Shown in pieces: positions 31,261 through 39,255 of a stretch of 64,000 nt of DNA; within the stretch, counting starts at the first letter, position 1, and each line of letters opens with the position of its first letter. Location of the stretch: assembly GCA_965661345.1 (NCBI GenBank), contig CBFIDK010000004.1, positions 1 through 64,000 on the forward strand, given 5' to 3'. The notes below the pieces were generated by a model that was given only the letters and a program-made list of their open reading frames with translations, did not search any database and was not told the origin of the DNA. A program made the translations under genes and the position numbers. This stretch comes from GCA-2862585 sp965661345. Its GTDB lineage: Bacteria; Bacteroidota; Bacteroidia; Flavobacteriales; UBA7312.

Positions 31261-32547
31261 TTATTGCATTAAGATAAAAGTAATAGCACCAGCAATGTAC
31301 CCTAAAAATGCTAATAGACTGATTTTTTTCATGTACCAAATAAAATCAATTTTTAGAATTCCCATTGCGGCAACACCGGCAGCAGAGCCAATGATTAATA
31401 CACTACCTCCAGTACCTGCACAATAAGCCAAGAACTCCCAAAATGTGCCATCGACTGCAAATACTCCAGTTCCAATGTCGTACATCCCCATTGCTCCAGC
31501 TACTAATGGAACGTTATCAACGATAGCAGATAATAAACCTATGATTATATTAATGGCATAAATGTTTCCGTCAAAGGTATTGTCTAAAATCATTGCCATA
31601 TCGTCCAAATGACCCATGCTTTGTAGAGATGCCACGGCCAATAGAATTCCTAAGAAAAAGAAAATAGTAGGGACATCAACTTTTTTTAATACTCCAATAA
31701 TGGTAAGGTTGGATTTGTTTTCATGATTTTTACTTCTATGAAGTAGCTCAGTAGTTAGCCACATTACCCCTAAACTAAATAATATTCCTACATATGGAGG
31801 TAAGTGAGTTATGGTTTTAAATACAGGAACAAAAAGTAAACCTGACAGCCCTAAGAAGAAAATAAACTTTCTTTCAAAAGGAGTAGTCGGATTTGTAATA
31901 TGTTCAACTTCCTCTGATTCTTCAGGGCGGTTAACATTACCTTTTAGCTTAAATGTTAAATATATAAGTGGCACAACCATACATACTAAAGATGGAATGA
32001 AAAGCATTGTAATAATGTTAGCTGCGGTTACTTGACCACCTATCCAAAGCATAATGGTGGTTACATCACCAATCGGTGACCATGCCCCTCCAGCGTTTGC
32101 AGATAGAATAATCATTCCGGCAAACATCCATAAATCTTCTTTGTCTTTAATGAGCTTGGTAAGTAGGGCTGACATAACTATGGCAGTCGTAAGATTATCC
32201 AATGCTGCCGAAAAGAAAAAGGCAAGTGTAGATAAAATCCAAATTAATTTTACTTTGTTAGTAGTTTTTATTCTATCTGTAATAACAGAAAACCCTTGAT
32301 GAGCATCAACTAACTCTACAATAGTCATTGCACCAAGTAAAAAGAATAAAATTTCAGCGATATCTACTAAATGATGCGAAAGATGTTCACTGACATGGTG
32401 AGCGTCAACACCACTAAAGGCATACAACGTCCAACATAAAGAGCCTGCTATCAGAGCACTTGCTGCTTTGTCAATTTTTAATGGGTGTTCTAGAGCGATG
32501 AATAGATACCCAACAACAAAAACTATTAACATTAAAAGGTAAATCAT
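31261..32547 (-). CDS. nhaD: Na+/H+ antiporter NhaD
   Basis: 428 residues and about 11-12 membrane segments. Motifs typical of the NhaD group: SAALDNLTTAIVM (about 113-125), SANAGGAWSPIGDVTTIMLW (about 148-167) and, near the end, AIVDNVPLVAGAMGMY and GTGGSVLIIGSAAGVA. It exports sodium in exchange for protons. Its presence with an SSS symporter fits a saline habitat. It sits 10 nt from the MscS gene, forming an ion and pressure cluster. Confidence 0.9.
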   Translation of the reverse strand: MIYLLMLIVFVVGYLFIALEHPLKIDKAASALIAGSLCWTLYAFSGVDAHHVSEHLSHHLVDIAEILFFLLGAMTIVELVDAHQGFSVITDRIKTTNKVKLIWILSTLAFFFSAALDNLTTAIVMSALLTKLIKDKEDLWMFAGMIILSANAGGAWSPIGDVTTIMLWIGGQVTAANIITMLFIPSLVCMVVPLIYLTFKLKGNVNRPEESEEVEHITNPTTPFERKFIFFLGLSGLLFVPVFKTITHLPPYVGILFSLGVMWLTTELLHRSKNHENKSNLTIIGVLKKVDVPTIFFFLGILLAVASLQSMGHLDDMAMILDNTFDGNIYAINIIIGLLSAIVDNVPLVAGAMGMYDIGTGVFAVDGTFWEFLAYCAGTGGSVLIIGSAAGVAAMGILKIDFIWYMKKISLLAFLGYIAGAITFILMQ

Positions 32548-32556
32548 GATTTATGT

Positions 32557-33666
32557 TTAATTACGGATTATTTGATTTTTTTGCAAATATACTGTTGTAG
32601 ATGGAAAAGCAAAATCACATTTGTTATTCTTTACTATTTCCATAATTTTAAAGTTAATCTCTTCTTTTACATCGATGAAGTCGTCCCACTGTGTTGAGTC
32701 TACATAGTATAAAACCATAATGTCTAAAGAACTAGCGCCAAACTCCTGAAACTTAACTCGCCCTTCTTGGTCAGTTCTAGGGTGTTCGTTTATTAATGTT
32801 TCAATTTCTTTTACCACTTGTTTCAATTGGTCGATAGAAGTATCATACGTTAAACCGATATAAAATCGTGCGCGTCTAACTTTTCTTTTGCCGAGGTTAT
32901 CAAGCTCTGCGGAAATCATGTTTTTATTGGGTACTGTAACTACACTTTTATCAAATGTTATAATACGCGTGGATCTAAAACCAACTTTATCAACCGTTCC
33001 AGTAATATTTCCTGTTGAGACTAAGTCGCCAACAACAAATGGTTTATCAAAAAATATAGTGAACGAACCTAAAAGATTTTCTAAACTTTCTTTTGATGCC
33101 ATGGCAATTGCGATACCACCAATTCCTAAACCGGCCGCAAGAGCAGTGACGTCTACATCAAAAATTTGACTGAGTAATACAAAGAATAAGATAATATAAA
33201 CGGTAATTTTTCCAGCTTCAATTACGAAAGGCACCAGTTGGTCATCCATTCTATTCTCAGTAGCAGCGGCTTTATTTTTAAACACAATACCGAAATAATC
33301 AACCAATCTTAGTGCAATTCTCAATATTGAAAATAGTACAACAAGGGAGAATACTTTTACAATTAGTTTTTCTAAGTCAAAGTTTGCGTTATCAAAAGTC
33401 AGTTCTACGGGAAAACTGATATTCAAAGCACCCAAATAAATGAACAAAAGAAATAGAGCAAATGATATTGGCTTTATAAGAAGTTCATTAAACTTTTCTT
33501 GGTTTATTGAGGCGTCTCTGTTAAGTAATTTAAAAAGGAAATTGCTGAGGTATTTTGAAATGAGTTTTTTAAACATCAATCCAAATAGAATAAAGCCTAT
33601 TAGCCAGCAATAGTTTTCTATTGAGTTACTTAAAAAAGTATGTTGTAAAAGTTCTTTTGTGTCCAT
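32557..33666 (-). CDS. MscS family mechanosensitive ion channel
   Basis: 369 residues. N-terminal membrane helices (about 17-35, 67-85, 105-125, 150-170). Pore helix TM3 with ALAAGLGIGGIAIAMASKESLENLLG (only part shown, about 177-202). Then the beta domain FDKPFVVGDLV and VDKVGFRSTRI. Opens under hypo-osmotic stress. Between nhaD and the dehydrogenase gene with short gaps of 2-10 nt, suggesting one transcript. Confidence 0.9.
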   Translation of the reverse strand: MDTKELLQHTFLSNSIENYCWLIGFILFGLMFKKLISKYLSNFLFKLLNRDASINQEKFNELLIKPISFALFLLFIYLGALNISFPVELTFDNANFDLEKLIVKVFSLVVLFSILRIALRLVDYFGIVFKNKAAATENRMDDQLVPFVIEAGKITVYIILFFVLLSQIFDVDVTALAAGLGIGGIAIAMASKESLENLLGSFTIFFDKPFVVGDLVSTGNITGTVDKVGFRSTRIITFDKSVVTVPNKNMISAELDNLGKRKVRRARFYIGLTYDTSIDQLKQVVKEIETLINEHPRTDQEGRVKFQEFGASSLDIMVLYYVDSTQWDDFIDVKEEINFKIMEIVKNNKCDFAFPSTTVYLQKNQIIRN

Positions 33667-33668
33667 AA

Positions 33669-34895
33669 TTAAACAAGTTGGTTAAGTGCAATTTCAAAAG
33701 ATGTTTTGGAAATATTTTTTCTTGTTGGGTTTATCTTATGAGATTTTTTTAGTGCGTTCATTATAGTTTTTGAAGTGTCTTCAAAAATAGCAGTATCGGT
33801 CATTTCGATATCGGCATTCATCAAATAGGCAAAAACTCTTGCCATCCCGCAATTTGCAATAAAATCTGGTATAACACTAAGGCGTTCATCAGTAAATTCA
33901 CTAATGTCTCCAAAAAAGATTTCCTTATCAGCGAAAGGTACATTAGCACCACATGATATGACCTCTAGTCCTCCGTTAATCATTCTCTCTATGTGGTTTT
34001 GAGTAACTAGCCTCGAAGCGGCAGCGGGCACAAATATTTCGGCACCTATGTTCCAAATTTTCGAATTGACTTCATCGAAGGATAGCATTTTGTCTGAAGA
34101 TAATTTATTACCATTTTTATTTAGGAATAGTTGTCGAATTTCCTCGAAAGAAAAGCCTTCCTCATTAATTAATCCGCCTTCTTGGTCAATAATTCCAACT
34201 ACCTTTCCGCCAGATTGTGCTTGATAGAAAGCGGCAGCTGAACCAACATTTCCCCAGCCTTGAATTATTATTCTTTTATCTTTTACACTTTCATTGTGAA
34301 GTTTGTAAAAATGCTCAATAGCCTCAGAAACTCCATATCCAGTAATCATATCAGCTACTGTATATTTTTTGTCAACATTTGGCGTCAGTGATTCATCTTC
34401 AATAGCTAACAAAACGCCTCTTTGAAGTTGAGAAATAATTTTATTTTTTTCTTCGGGACTTGGATTAAAATGGCCATTAAAAACACCCTCTTGCGGGTGT
34501 TCAACTCCTAGTTCTTTTGTAATAGGAATGACTTCATGAATTTCATCGACGTTTAAATCGCCACCAGTTCCATAATAATTTTTAAGAAGGGGACTAATCG
34601 CCGCATACCAACGTTTTAAAACGCCTTCTTTTCTAGGGTCTTTGGGGTCAAAATTTATACCAGATTTAGCGCCGCCTATGGATGGGCCAGCTACAGTAAA
34701 TTTCACCTCCATGGTTTTTGCTAACGATACAACTTCATGCTTGTTCAGGCCTATTCTCATTCGAGTGCCACCACCTGCTGCGCCACCTCTTAATGAATTA
34801 ATAACTACCCATCCTTGAGCTTCTGTTTGGCTATCGCTCCATTCAAATACAATTTCAGGCTTTTTGTTTTCGTATTGGTTTAATAAATTTTTCAT
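33669..34895 (-). CDS. Glu/Leu/Phe/Val dehydrogenase
   Basis: 408 residues. Substrate-domain motifs GGAAGGGTRM (about 36) and KFTVAGPSIGGAKSGI with the catalytic Lys (about 66-81). GTGGDLNVDEIHEV follows (about 109). The NAD domain has IIQGWGNVGSAAA (about 210). It catalyses reversible oxidative deamination of an amino acid. Leucine, valine or glutamate as substrate is not settled. Complete length for the family. Confidence 0.9.
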   Translation of the reverse strand: MKNLLNQYENKKPEIVFEWSDSQTEAQGWVVINSLRGGAAGGGTRMRIGLNKHEVVSLAKTMEVKFTVAGPSIGGAKSGINFDPKDPRKEGVLKRWYAAISPLLKNYYGTGGDLNVDEIHEVIPITKELGVEHPQEGVFNGHFNPSPEEKNKIISQLQRGVLLAIEDESLTPNVDKKYTVADMITGYGVSEAIEHFYKLHNESVKDKRIIIQGWGNVGSAAAFYQAQSGGKVVGIIDQEGGLINEEGFSFEEIRQLFLNKNGNKLSSDKMLSFDEVNSKIWNIGAEIFVPAAASRLVTQNHIERMINGGLEVISCGANVPFADKEIFFGDISEFTDERLSVIPDFIANCGMARVFAYLMNADIEMTDTAIFEDTSKTIMNALKKSHKINPTRKNISKTSFEIALNQLV

Positions 34896-34926
34896 CGAAA
34901 GTAAATTTCAGCAAAAGTAATTATTA

Positions 34927-35132
34927 TTAGCTAAAATATTTACCAGTAGTTGAATTCCTTTTTGCACCTGTAACAGACGCTATACAATTGATTTCATTTC
35001 GCCTATTCAACACGCCCAAAAGACCAAAAATCATAGCTTCTTTATACTCAATGAGATTTTTATCGCCCAACACAAAATTTGATTTTGAATGTGATTGTAT
35101 TCTATCCATCAAAAAGAAGTTGTAGACTCCTC
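34927..35132 (-). pseudogene. duplicated 3' fragment of anmK
   Basis: A 61-residue open stretch matching the last 60 residues of AnmK at 38160: DRIQSHSKSNFVLGDKNLIE and GLLGVLNRRNEINCIASVTGAK. Over 34958-35132 it aligns without gaps to 38191-38365, with about five differences by eye. Upstream of 35132 similarity stops, so the catalytic part is missing. Direct orientation; it forms the left edge of a 3-kb island. Confidence 0.9.
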
Positions 35133-35215
35133 TCTGAATAGCCTCAATACAAATAGTTTGGCTTAGTCGTACTTTCTAAACATAAAATAATGTCTTTGAC
35201 ACCCTCGCACTGTTT

Positions 35216-35365
35216 TTATTTCTTTGTTTTCTTTTTGAAGAAAAAGGGTACAAAAAACACGGATAAAGCTCCCATTAAGCCAGCAATAATGCTGTCAGTA
35301 ATAAAATATAAAACAATTGCAAGCGGAATGTAAAACAATATACTTTCTAAAAAATGTTTATTCAT
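35216..35365 (-). CDS. 49-residue membrane peptide
   Basis: ATG 35365 to TAA 35216. Two hydrophobic stretches (about 6-22 and 25-43) around TDSIIAGLMG, then a basic end KKKTKK. Looks like a small inner-membrane protein. Last gene of the island operon. No family recognised; too short for automatic calling, but the frame is clean and codon use is like its neighbours. Confidence 0.5.
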   Translation of the reverse strand: MNKHFLESILFYIPLAIVLYFITDSIIAGLMGALSVFFVPFFFKKKTKK

Positions 35366-35424
35366 AACTAAGTATGGATTAATCTAATGTATCTGAACCA
35401 AAATTTCATAAAAAAAAATTTGAT

Positions 35425-35592
35425 TTAATTTATTGCATCTGCTTTGTAAGTATCAAAATGCAAGTTATTTAAAAACTCCATTGTGGATAAATTATAATGA
35501 TTAAATAAAACAGTATCTAATTTAACAGTTATGTTTTGAGCATAAAGAGAAGATATAAAAAGGCTAGAAATAATTGTAAGTGTTTTTATCAA
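35425..35592 (-). CDS. 55-residue secreted peptide, TTG start
   Basis: TTG 35592 to TAA 35425. Residues 1-18 are a signal peptide (IKTLTIISSLFISSLYAQ), leaving a mature peptide of about 36 residues (starting NITVKLDTVLFNHYN) without cysteines. It follows the CPPC protein gene by 38 nt on the same strand. Could be a processed export peptide or the 5' relic of a longer gene. Confidence 0.45.
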   Translation of the reverse strand: MIKTLTIISSLFISSLYAQNITVKLDTVLFNHYNLSTMEFLNNLHFDTYKADAIN

Positions 35593-35630
35593 TTTAAGAT
35601 TAGAGCTAAAGTTAATAAAAATAATCTTCT

Positions 35631-36095
35631 TTACTGAATTTTAATTTTATCAATTGTACTTAGAGATTTTACAAATTCTAACTGTTGAGTTAATTGCATA
35701 GCATCTATTTTGAAAATACTGTCTATTTCTAAGTTTTTGTTTAATAAAATAACTCCAGAATTTTTTATTCCTAGCTCATAATATTCTTCTTTATAATCAA
35801 AGACAAGAGTGTTTTCTAGTACATTTTTTTTGATTTCTGTAAGATCAATTAATGTGCCTAAAGCATTAACTACAATAAGTGTACTGTCGAATTTATGCTG
35901 TGTGACAGTATTTGCTAAACCGCTATTACAGGGAGGACAACCTTTTTCGGTTAAAACAATAATGGAGTGATAAGTCTTTCCCAGTTGATGACCTTCTAAA
36001 TACTCATGAAATTTATTTTTCTGTTTACAAGACAAAAAAACACTAATCAATAGTATAAATGTCAAAATGGGTTTTAAGTGGGTCGTAGTTTTCAT
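35631..36095 (-). CDS. lipoprotein with CPPC thioredoxin-like motif
   Basis: 154 residues. Signal peptide and lipobox VFLSC (acylated Cys about 23). The mature part has VLTEKGCPPCNSGLA (about 46-60), a CxxC as in thioredoxin-like folds, though the rest of the fold is short and diverged. It starts 53 nt inside the end of the upstream gene, so translation is coupled. Envelope protein; may keep thiols of a neighbouring product reduced (inference). Confidence 0.6.
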   Translation of the reverse strand: MKTTTHLKPILTFILLISVFLSCKQKNKFHEYLEGHQLGKTYHSIIVLTEKGCPPCNSGLANTVTQHKFDSTLIVVNALGTLIDLTEIKKNVLENTLVFDYKEEYYELGIKNSGVILLNKNLEIDSIFKIDAMQLTQQLEFVKSLSTIDKIKIQ

Positions 36096-37230
36096 TGTAA
36101 TATTTGTTTTTTCTAGTATACCAGCCTTTAGTTGTAAGAAAAGAGAAAAATAATCTTATTTCAGGGTTTTCAACGATGATTTCATCTAGAAATATAAAAT
36201 CCTTATCGTAAATCAACATAGACCAATTACGTTTATACCAAGAGTCTTCACTTGGACCATTGTAAGGGTGGTATGCCGAAATGTAATATCTTTGATGAAT
36301 CTCATCATAAAATAAATTAGATAAATAGTTAGCATTAATAGTGCTCCAAGCGCCAAATTTTGGCATGGTATTTTCATAGTCTTCTTTGAACTCATAGAAC
36401 TTTAACGATTGATCAACCTTATTTTTATAGTCCAAGTAAATGGTCTTATGATGTTCTCCATTTAAATCGTAAACAAACAAACAATCTATTCCAAATGATA
36501 TTATATGAATCAAATCATTATAAAAACTGTAATCCGGGATATCAGCTGCCATATGATTTTTAGGAACAAATCGAAAAAAAGAATCTACTAAAAAACTCAA
36601 ATCAGGTGACTCGCTAAAAATATTTTTTACTTCAATTAAATAAGGAGTCTCTCTTTTTATGTTGTATGCCTTGATTAAATAGTCTAAGAATGGTTTTGCG
36701 GTATCAACTGGCAAATCAAATCCTCTGTAAAGGTATAATGTTTTGTTAAACAGAAAATCATTACCCCCAGAAGTTGAAATTAAAGTTGCTGGAAAAAGCG
36801 TATCAGATAAAAATGAGTTAAGATTCACTTGTTTAATGCATTTTCCACTGTCATTGATGGCGAAAACTATACCTGTACGATAACTTAGTGCCAGAATGGT
36901 GTCTAAAGACCAAATGCTAATATCTTCTATCCGATGTCCTTGTGTTGCTTTTTTGTAGTCAATGGTTTTATGTAGCTTACCATCCAATGTGAAAAAACTG
37001 ACTTTCCTTTCTGTGCTACCATTACTTAAATAGATGTATTCAACCTCAGTTTTTGAATCTACAAAGTATCCTGAATGCTTAGAGCTGACTGCAAAATCTG
37101 TTTCAAAGACTTGTTCGCCTGTTTTTATAAGTTGTAGACCTTTCTTTTTTTTGCACCCTAAACCAATTGTCATCAAAATTAAAGCAGCGGATAATATTAT
37201 CCGCTGCTTTAATAGATTTGTTATTCTCAT
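36043..37230 (-). CDS. beta-propeller-like lipoprotein (DUF4221-like)
   Basis: 395 residues. Basic, hydrophobic signal with lipobox TIGLGC (Cys about 26), then KKKKG. The body repeats short strand motifs about every 45-60 residues (FFTLDGKLHKTIDY, FAINDSGKCIKQVNL, FVYDLNGEHHKTIYL, LIYDKDFIFLDEIIV), as in six-bladed propeller lipoproteins of Bacteroidota such as DUF4221. Its ATG overlaps the previous stop (ATGA). Codons 6-18 lie in a 36-bp perfect palindrome. Function unknown. Confidence 0.65.
   Translation of the reverse strand: MRITNLLKQRIILSAALILMTIGLGCKKKKGLQLIKTGEQVFETDFAVSSKHSGYFVDSKTEVEYIYLSNGSTERKVSFFTLDGKLHKTIDYKKATQGHRIEDISIWSLDTILALSYRTGIVFAINDSGKCIKQVNLNSFLSDTLFPATLISTSGGNDFLFNKTLYLYRGFDLPVDTAKPFLDYLIKAYNIKRETPYLIEVKNIFSESPDLSFLVDSFFRFVPKNHMAADIPDYSFYNDLIHIISFGIDCLFVYDLNGEHHKTIYLDYKNKVDQSLKFYEFKEDYENTMPKFGAWSTINANYLSNLFYDEIHQRYYISAYHPYNGPSEDSWYKRNWSMLIYDKDFIFLDEIIVENPEIRLFFSFLTTKGWYTRKNKYYNENYDPLKTHFDIYTID
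37178..37213. repeat. 36-bp perfect palindrome inside the propeller lipoprotein start
   Basis: Two 18-bp half-sites with no spacer; the left half begins ATTAAAGCAGCGG and the right half is its exact reverse complement. On the minus strand it is a strong hairpin followed by TTTT, 14 nt after the preceding stop and 17 nt after the start codon of the gene it lies in. Candidate attenuator. Confidence 0.75.
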
Positions 37231-37703
37231 CTTACAAATTTGAGTTGATATGCCATTTTCTCGCCGTTCGATCTGTCTTCAAATAATAAGAATTTTAAAT
37301 TATCCTTTTGATTTTCTCGAGCAGTTACGGACATTCTACCGCTTTTTACGCCATTCACATAGTAGGGGTTAATATAACGGATCAGCACATCGAAATTGGC
37401 ATTAAATTTTTGGGCAATTACATCAGAATCGCCTTTACCTATTTCGGAGAAAAGATCTATGAATACATTGTAGTCGGGAGTTATGATAACATCATCATCT
37501 GACCATAAACAAGTATTTCCAGGTGAGCTACAATTTGTTTCATCCCCGTCTAAGTGTAAATGATAATTCCCAGCGATAGCTGACCTTTGAACAACCGAAT
37601 GACTATCATCATTATTAATGTATTCATCTGTTGTTTTTGAACAAGATACAATTAGGGCACTTCCTACTAAAAGAAACACACCTATTTTAAAAAAGTTTTT
37701 CAT
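37227..37703 (-). CDS. small lipoprotein, unknown function
   Basis: 158 residues. Lipobox ALIVSC (Cys about 21). A Cys pair lies in NCSSPGNTCLW (about 58-68). The C-terminal half is compact and mixed (YINPYYVNGVKSGRMSV ... KFLLFEDRSNGEKM). First gene of the island operon, with ATGA coupling to the next. No domain recognised. Envelope localisation is clear; the role is not. Confidence 0.65.
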   Translation of the reverse strand: MKNFFKIGVFLLVGSALIVSCSKTTDEYINNDDSHSVVQRSAIAGNYHLHLDGDETNCSSPGNTCLWSDDDVIITPDYNVFIDLFSEIGKGDSDVIAQKFNANFDVLIRYINPYYVNGVKSGRMSVTARENQKDNLKFLLFEDRSNGEKMAYQLKFVR

Positions 37704-37900
37704 TTTAATTTGGGTTTAAGTTAATGTTTCCCCTTAATAGAAAGGGGTTTTGATTGGGTAGTTAGGTGCTACCACACATGACTTTTAGCTTTTTCAGTCT
37801 TTGGTTAAAAGATCATAATGCAAGTTAGTATTTTATATGAATTAATTTCTAGGCAAATATGCCTGCGCAATTATTTGGTGCTATTTGCATTTTTGATTTC

Positions 37901-38152
37901 ATGAAAAGCTTATCATTCCCAAACGAAAAGAAATACCTAAACCATTTGGGTGCAAAACTTCGTGAAATTCGTCTTTCTAAGTCTTTTACTCAAGCTCAGT
38001 TGGCTATTGATGCCAATATGGAAGTGTCACAAATAAGTCGCATAGAACGTGGAGTTCTAAACACTTCTGTATTAACCTTACTGAAAATTGCTGTTGTTTT
38101 GGACGTAGAGATTTCGGATTTTTTGCCCAATTATTTTTCAGAAGATAATTAG
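37901..38152 (+). CDS. XRE-family helix-turn-helix regulator
   Basis: 83 residues from ATG 37901; an upstream ATG at 37859 would add 14 hydrophobic residues not typical of this family. HTH at about 12-66: LGAKLREIRLSKSFTQAQLA, then MEVSQISRIERGVLNTSVLTL (shown in part). Divergent from the lipoprotein operon, which it may control. Last gene before the anmK duplication. Confidence 0.85.
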   Translation: MKSLSFPNEKKYLNHLGAKLREIRLSKSFTQAQLAIDANMEVSQISRIERGVLNTSVLTLLKIAVVLDVEISDFLPNYFSEDN

Positions 38153-38159
38153 CTATTTT

Positions 38160-39200
38160 TTAAGCATAGTTTTTTCCTGCTATCGAATCTCTTTTTGCAC
38201 CTGTAACAGACGCTAAACAATTGATTTCATTTCGCCTATTTAACACGCCCAAAAGACCAAAAATCATAGCTTCTTTATACTCAATGAGATTTTTATCGCC
38301 CAACACAAAATTTGATTTTGAATGTGATTGCATTCTATCCATCAAAAAGGAGTTGTAGGCTCCTCCGCCAGTGACTAAACATCCCCCTTTCGTAATGCAT
38401 TGGCTAATCTGAATAGCGGCATGCTCAACTAGTGTAGATAGTTTATTTTTTACAGTTTCTTCATGCTTTTCAATTACTGCAATGAAGTTTTCTTCAAGCC
38501 ATTCTTTGCCAAGCGATTTTGGTGGAGTTTGGTGGTAGTAGTCTAAGTTGTTCAATTCATTTAAAAGACGAGTGTTAATCGTGCCACTTTTAGCGATGTC
38601 GCCGTTTTTATCAAACTGGTATCCTAATTTTTTAGAATAGTAATTCAAAGCAATATTGACGGGGCAAATGTCAAAGGCTTTTCGAACGCCATTTTCGGAA
38701 TATGAAAAGTTACTAAATCCGCCCAAGTTGAGGCAGTAATCGTATTCGTTGAAAAGAATATCATCTCCGACTGGAACAAGTGGAGCGCCTTGCCCGCCAA
38801 GTTCAACGTCCAGACTTCTAAAATCACTCACCACAGGAATTTTTAATGATTTATGAATTATTGCGCCATTGCCTATTTGATGCGTAATGCCTTTTTCAGG
38901 CTGGTGAAGTATCGTATGCCCATGAGAACATATCAAATCTACCTCAAGTTTATGTGTGCTGATGAAATGTTCAATCAAATTGGATAAAAACCCAGCGTAC
39001 TTTACATCAATGTTGTCGATGTAGTCTTTATTTTTTAAATGTAAGTTGCCCAATTCTTTAAGCCACTCATCGTCATAAGAATACGTATGGCAAGGGCCTA
39101 AATTATATTGCCATTTTCCATTATGGGTAAAAGTGATGTAAGCTAAGTCAACCCCATCTAATGAAGTGCCCGACATTAATCCTATTACTCTGTATTTCAT
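38160..39200 (-). CDS. anmK: anhydro-N-acetylmuramic acid kinase
   Basis: 346 residues from ATG 39200. GLMSGTSLDGVD (about 6-17) is the phosphate loop, and CSHGHTILHQPEKG (about 80) and TGGGAYNSFLMDRM (about 277) are family motifs. Phosphorylates anhydroMurNAc from cell-wall recycling. The -7 box at 39228-39235 excludes an earlier Met at 39284. Its last 175 bp are duplicated at 34958-35132, so the present 3' end may have arrived with the island. Confidence 0.9.
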   Translation of the reverse strand: MKYRVIGLMSGTSLDGVDLAYITFTHNGKWQYNLGPCHTYSYDDEWLKELGNLHLKNKDYIDNIDVKYAGFLSNLIEHFISTHKLEVDLICSHGHTILHQPEKGITHQIGNGAIIHKSLKIPVVSDFRSLDVELGGQGAPLVPVGDDILFNEYDYCLNLGGFSNFSYSENGVRKAFDICPVNIALNYYSKKLGYQFDKNGDIAKSGTINTRLLNELNNLDYYHQTPPKSLGKEWLEENFIAVIEKHEETVKNKLSTLVEHAAIQISQCITKGGCLVTGGGAYNSFLMDRMQSHSKSNFVLGDKNLIEYKEAMIFGLLGVLNRRNEINCLASVTGAKRDSIAGKNYA

Positions 39201-39215
39201 TTTAGTTAAAAAGAC

Positions 39216-39223
39216 TATTTTTG
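39216..39223 (+). promoter_or_regulatory. -7 box of the acyl-CoA dehydrogenase gene
   Basis: TATTTTTG, 32 nt before ATG 39256. It lies downstream of the alternative ATG at 39166, which is therefore unlikely to be used. Confidence 0.5.
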
Positions 39224-39227
39224 AAGT

Positions 39228-39235
39228 CAAATTTA
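39228..39235 (-). promoter_or_regulatory. -7 box of anmK
   Basis: TAAATTTG on the minus strand, 27 nt before ATG 39200. Forms a face-to-face divergent pair with the box at 39216. Confidence 0.5.
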
Positions 39236-39255
39236 AACTAACTAACTCACATACT

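Noticed and set aside
39166..39255. Longer N-terminus for the acyl-CoA dehydrogenase
   Set aside because: The extra 30 residues precede the family's normal start and lie upstream of the -7 box at 39216.
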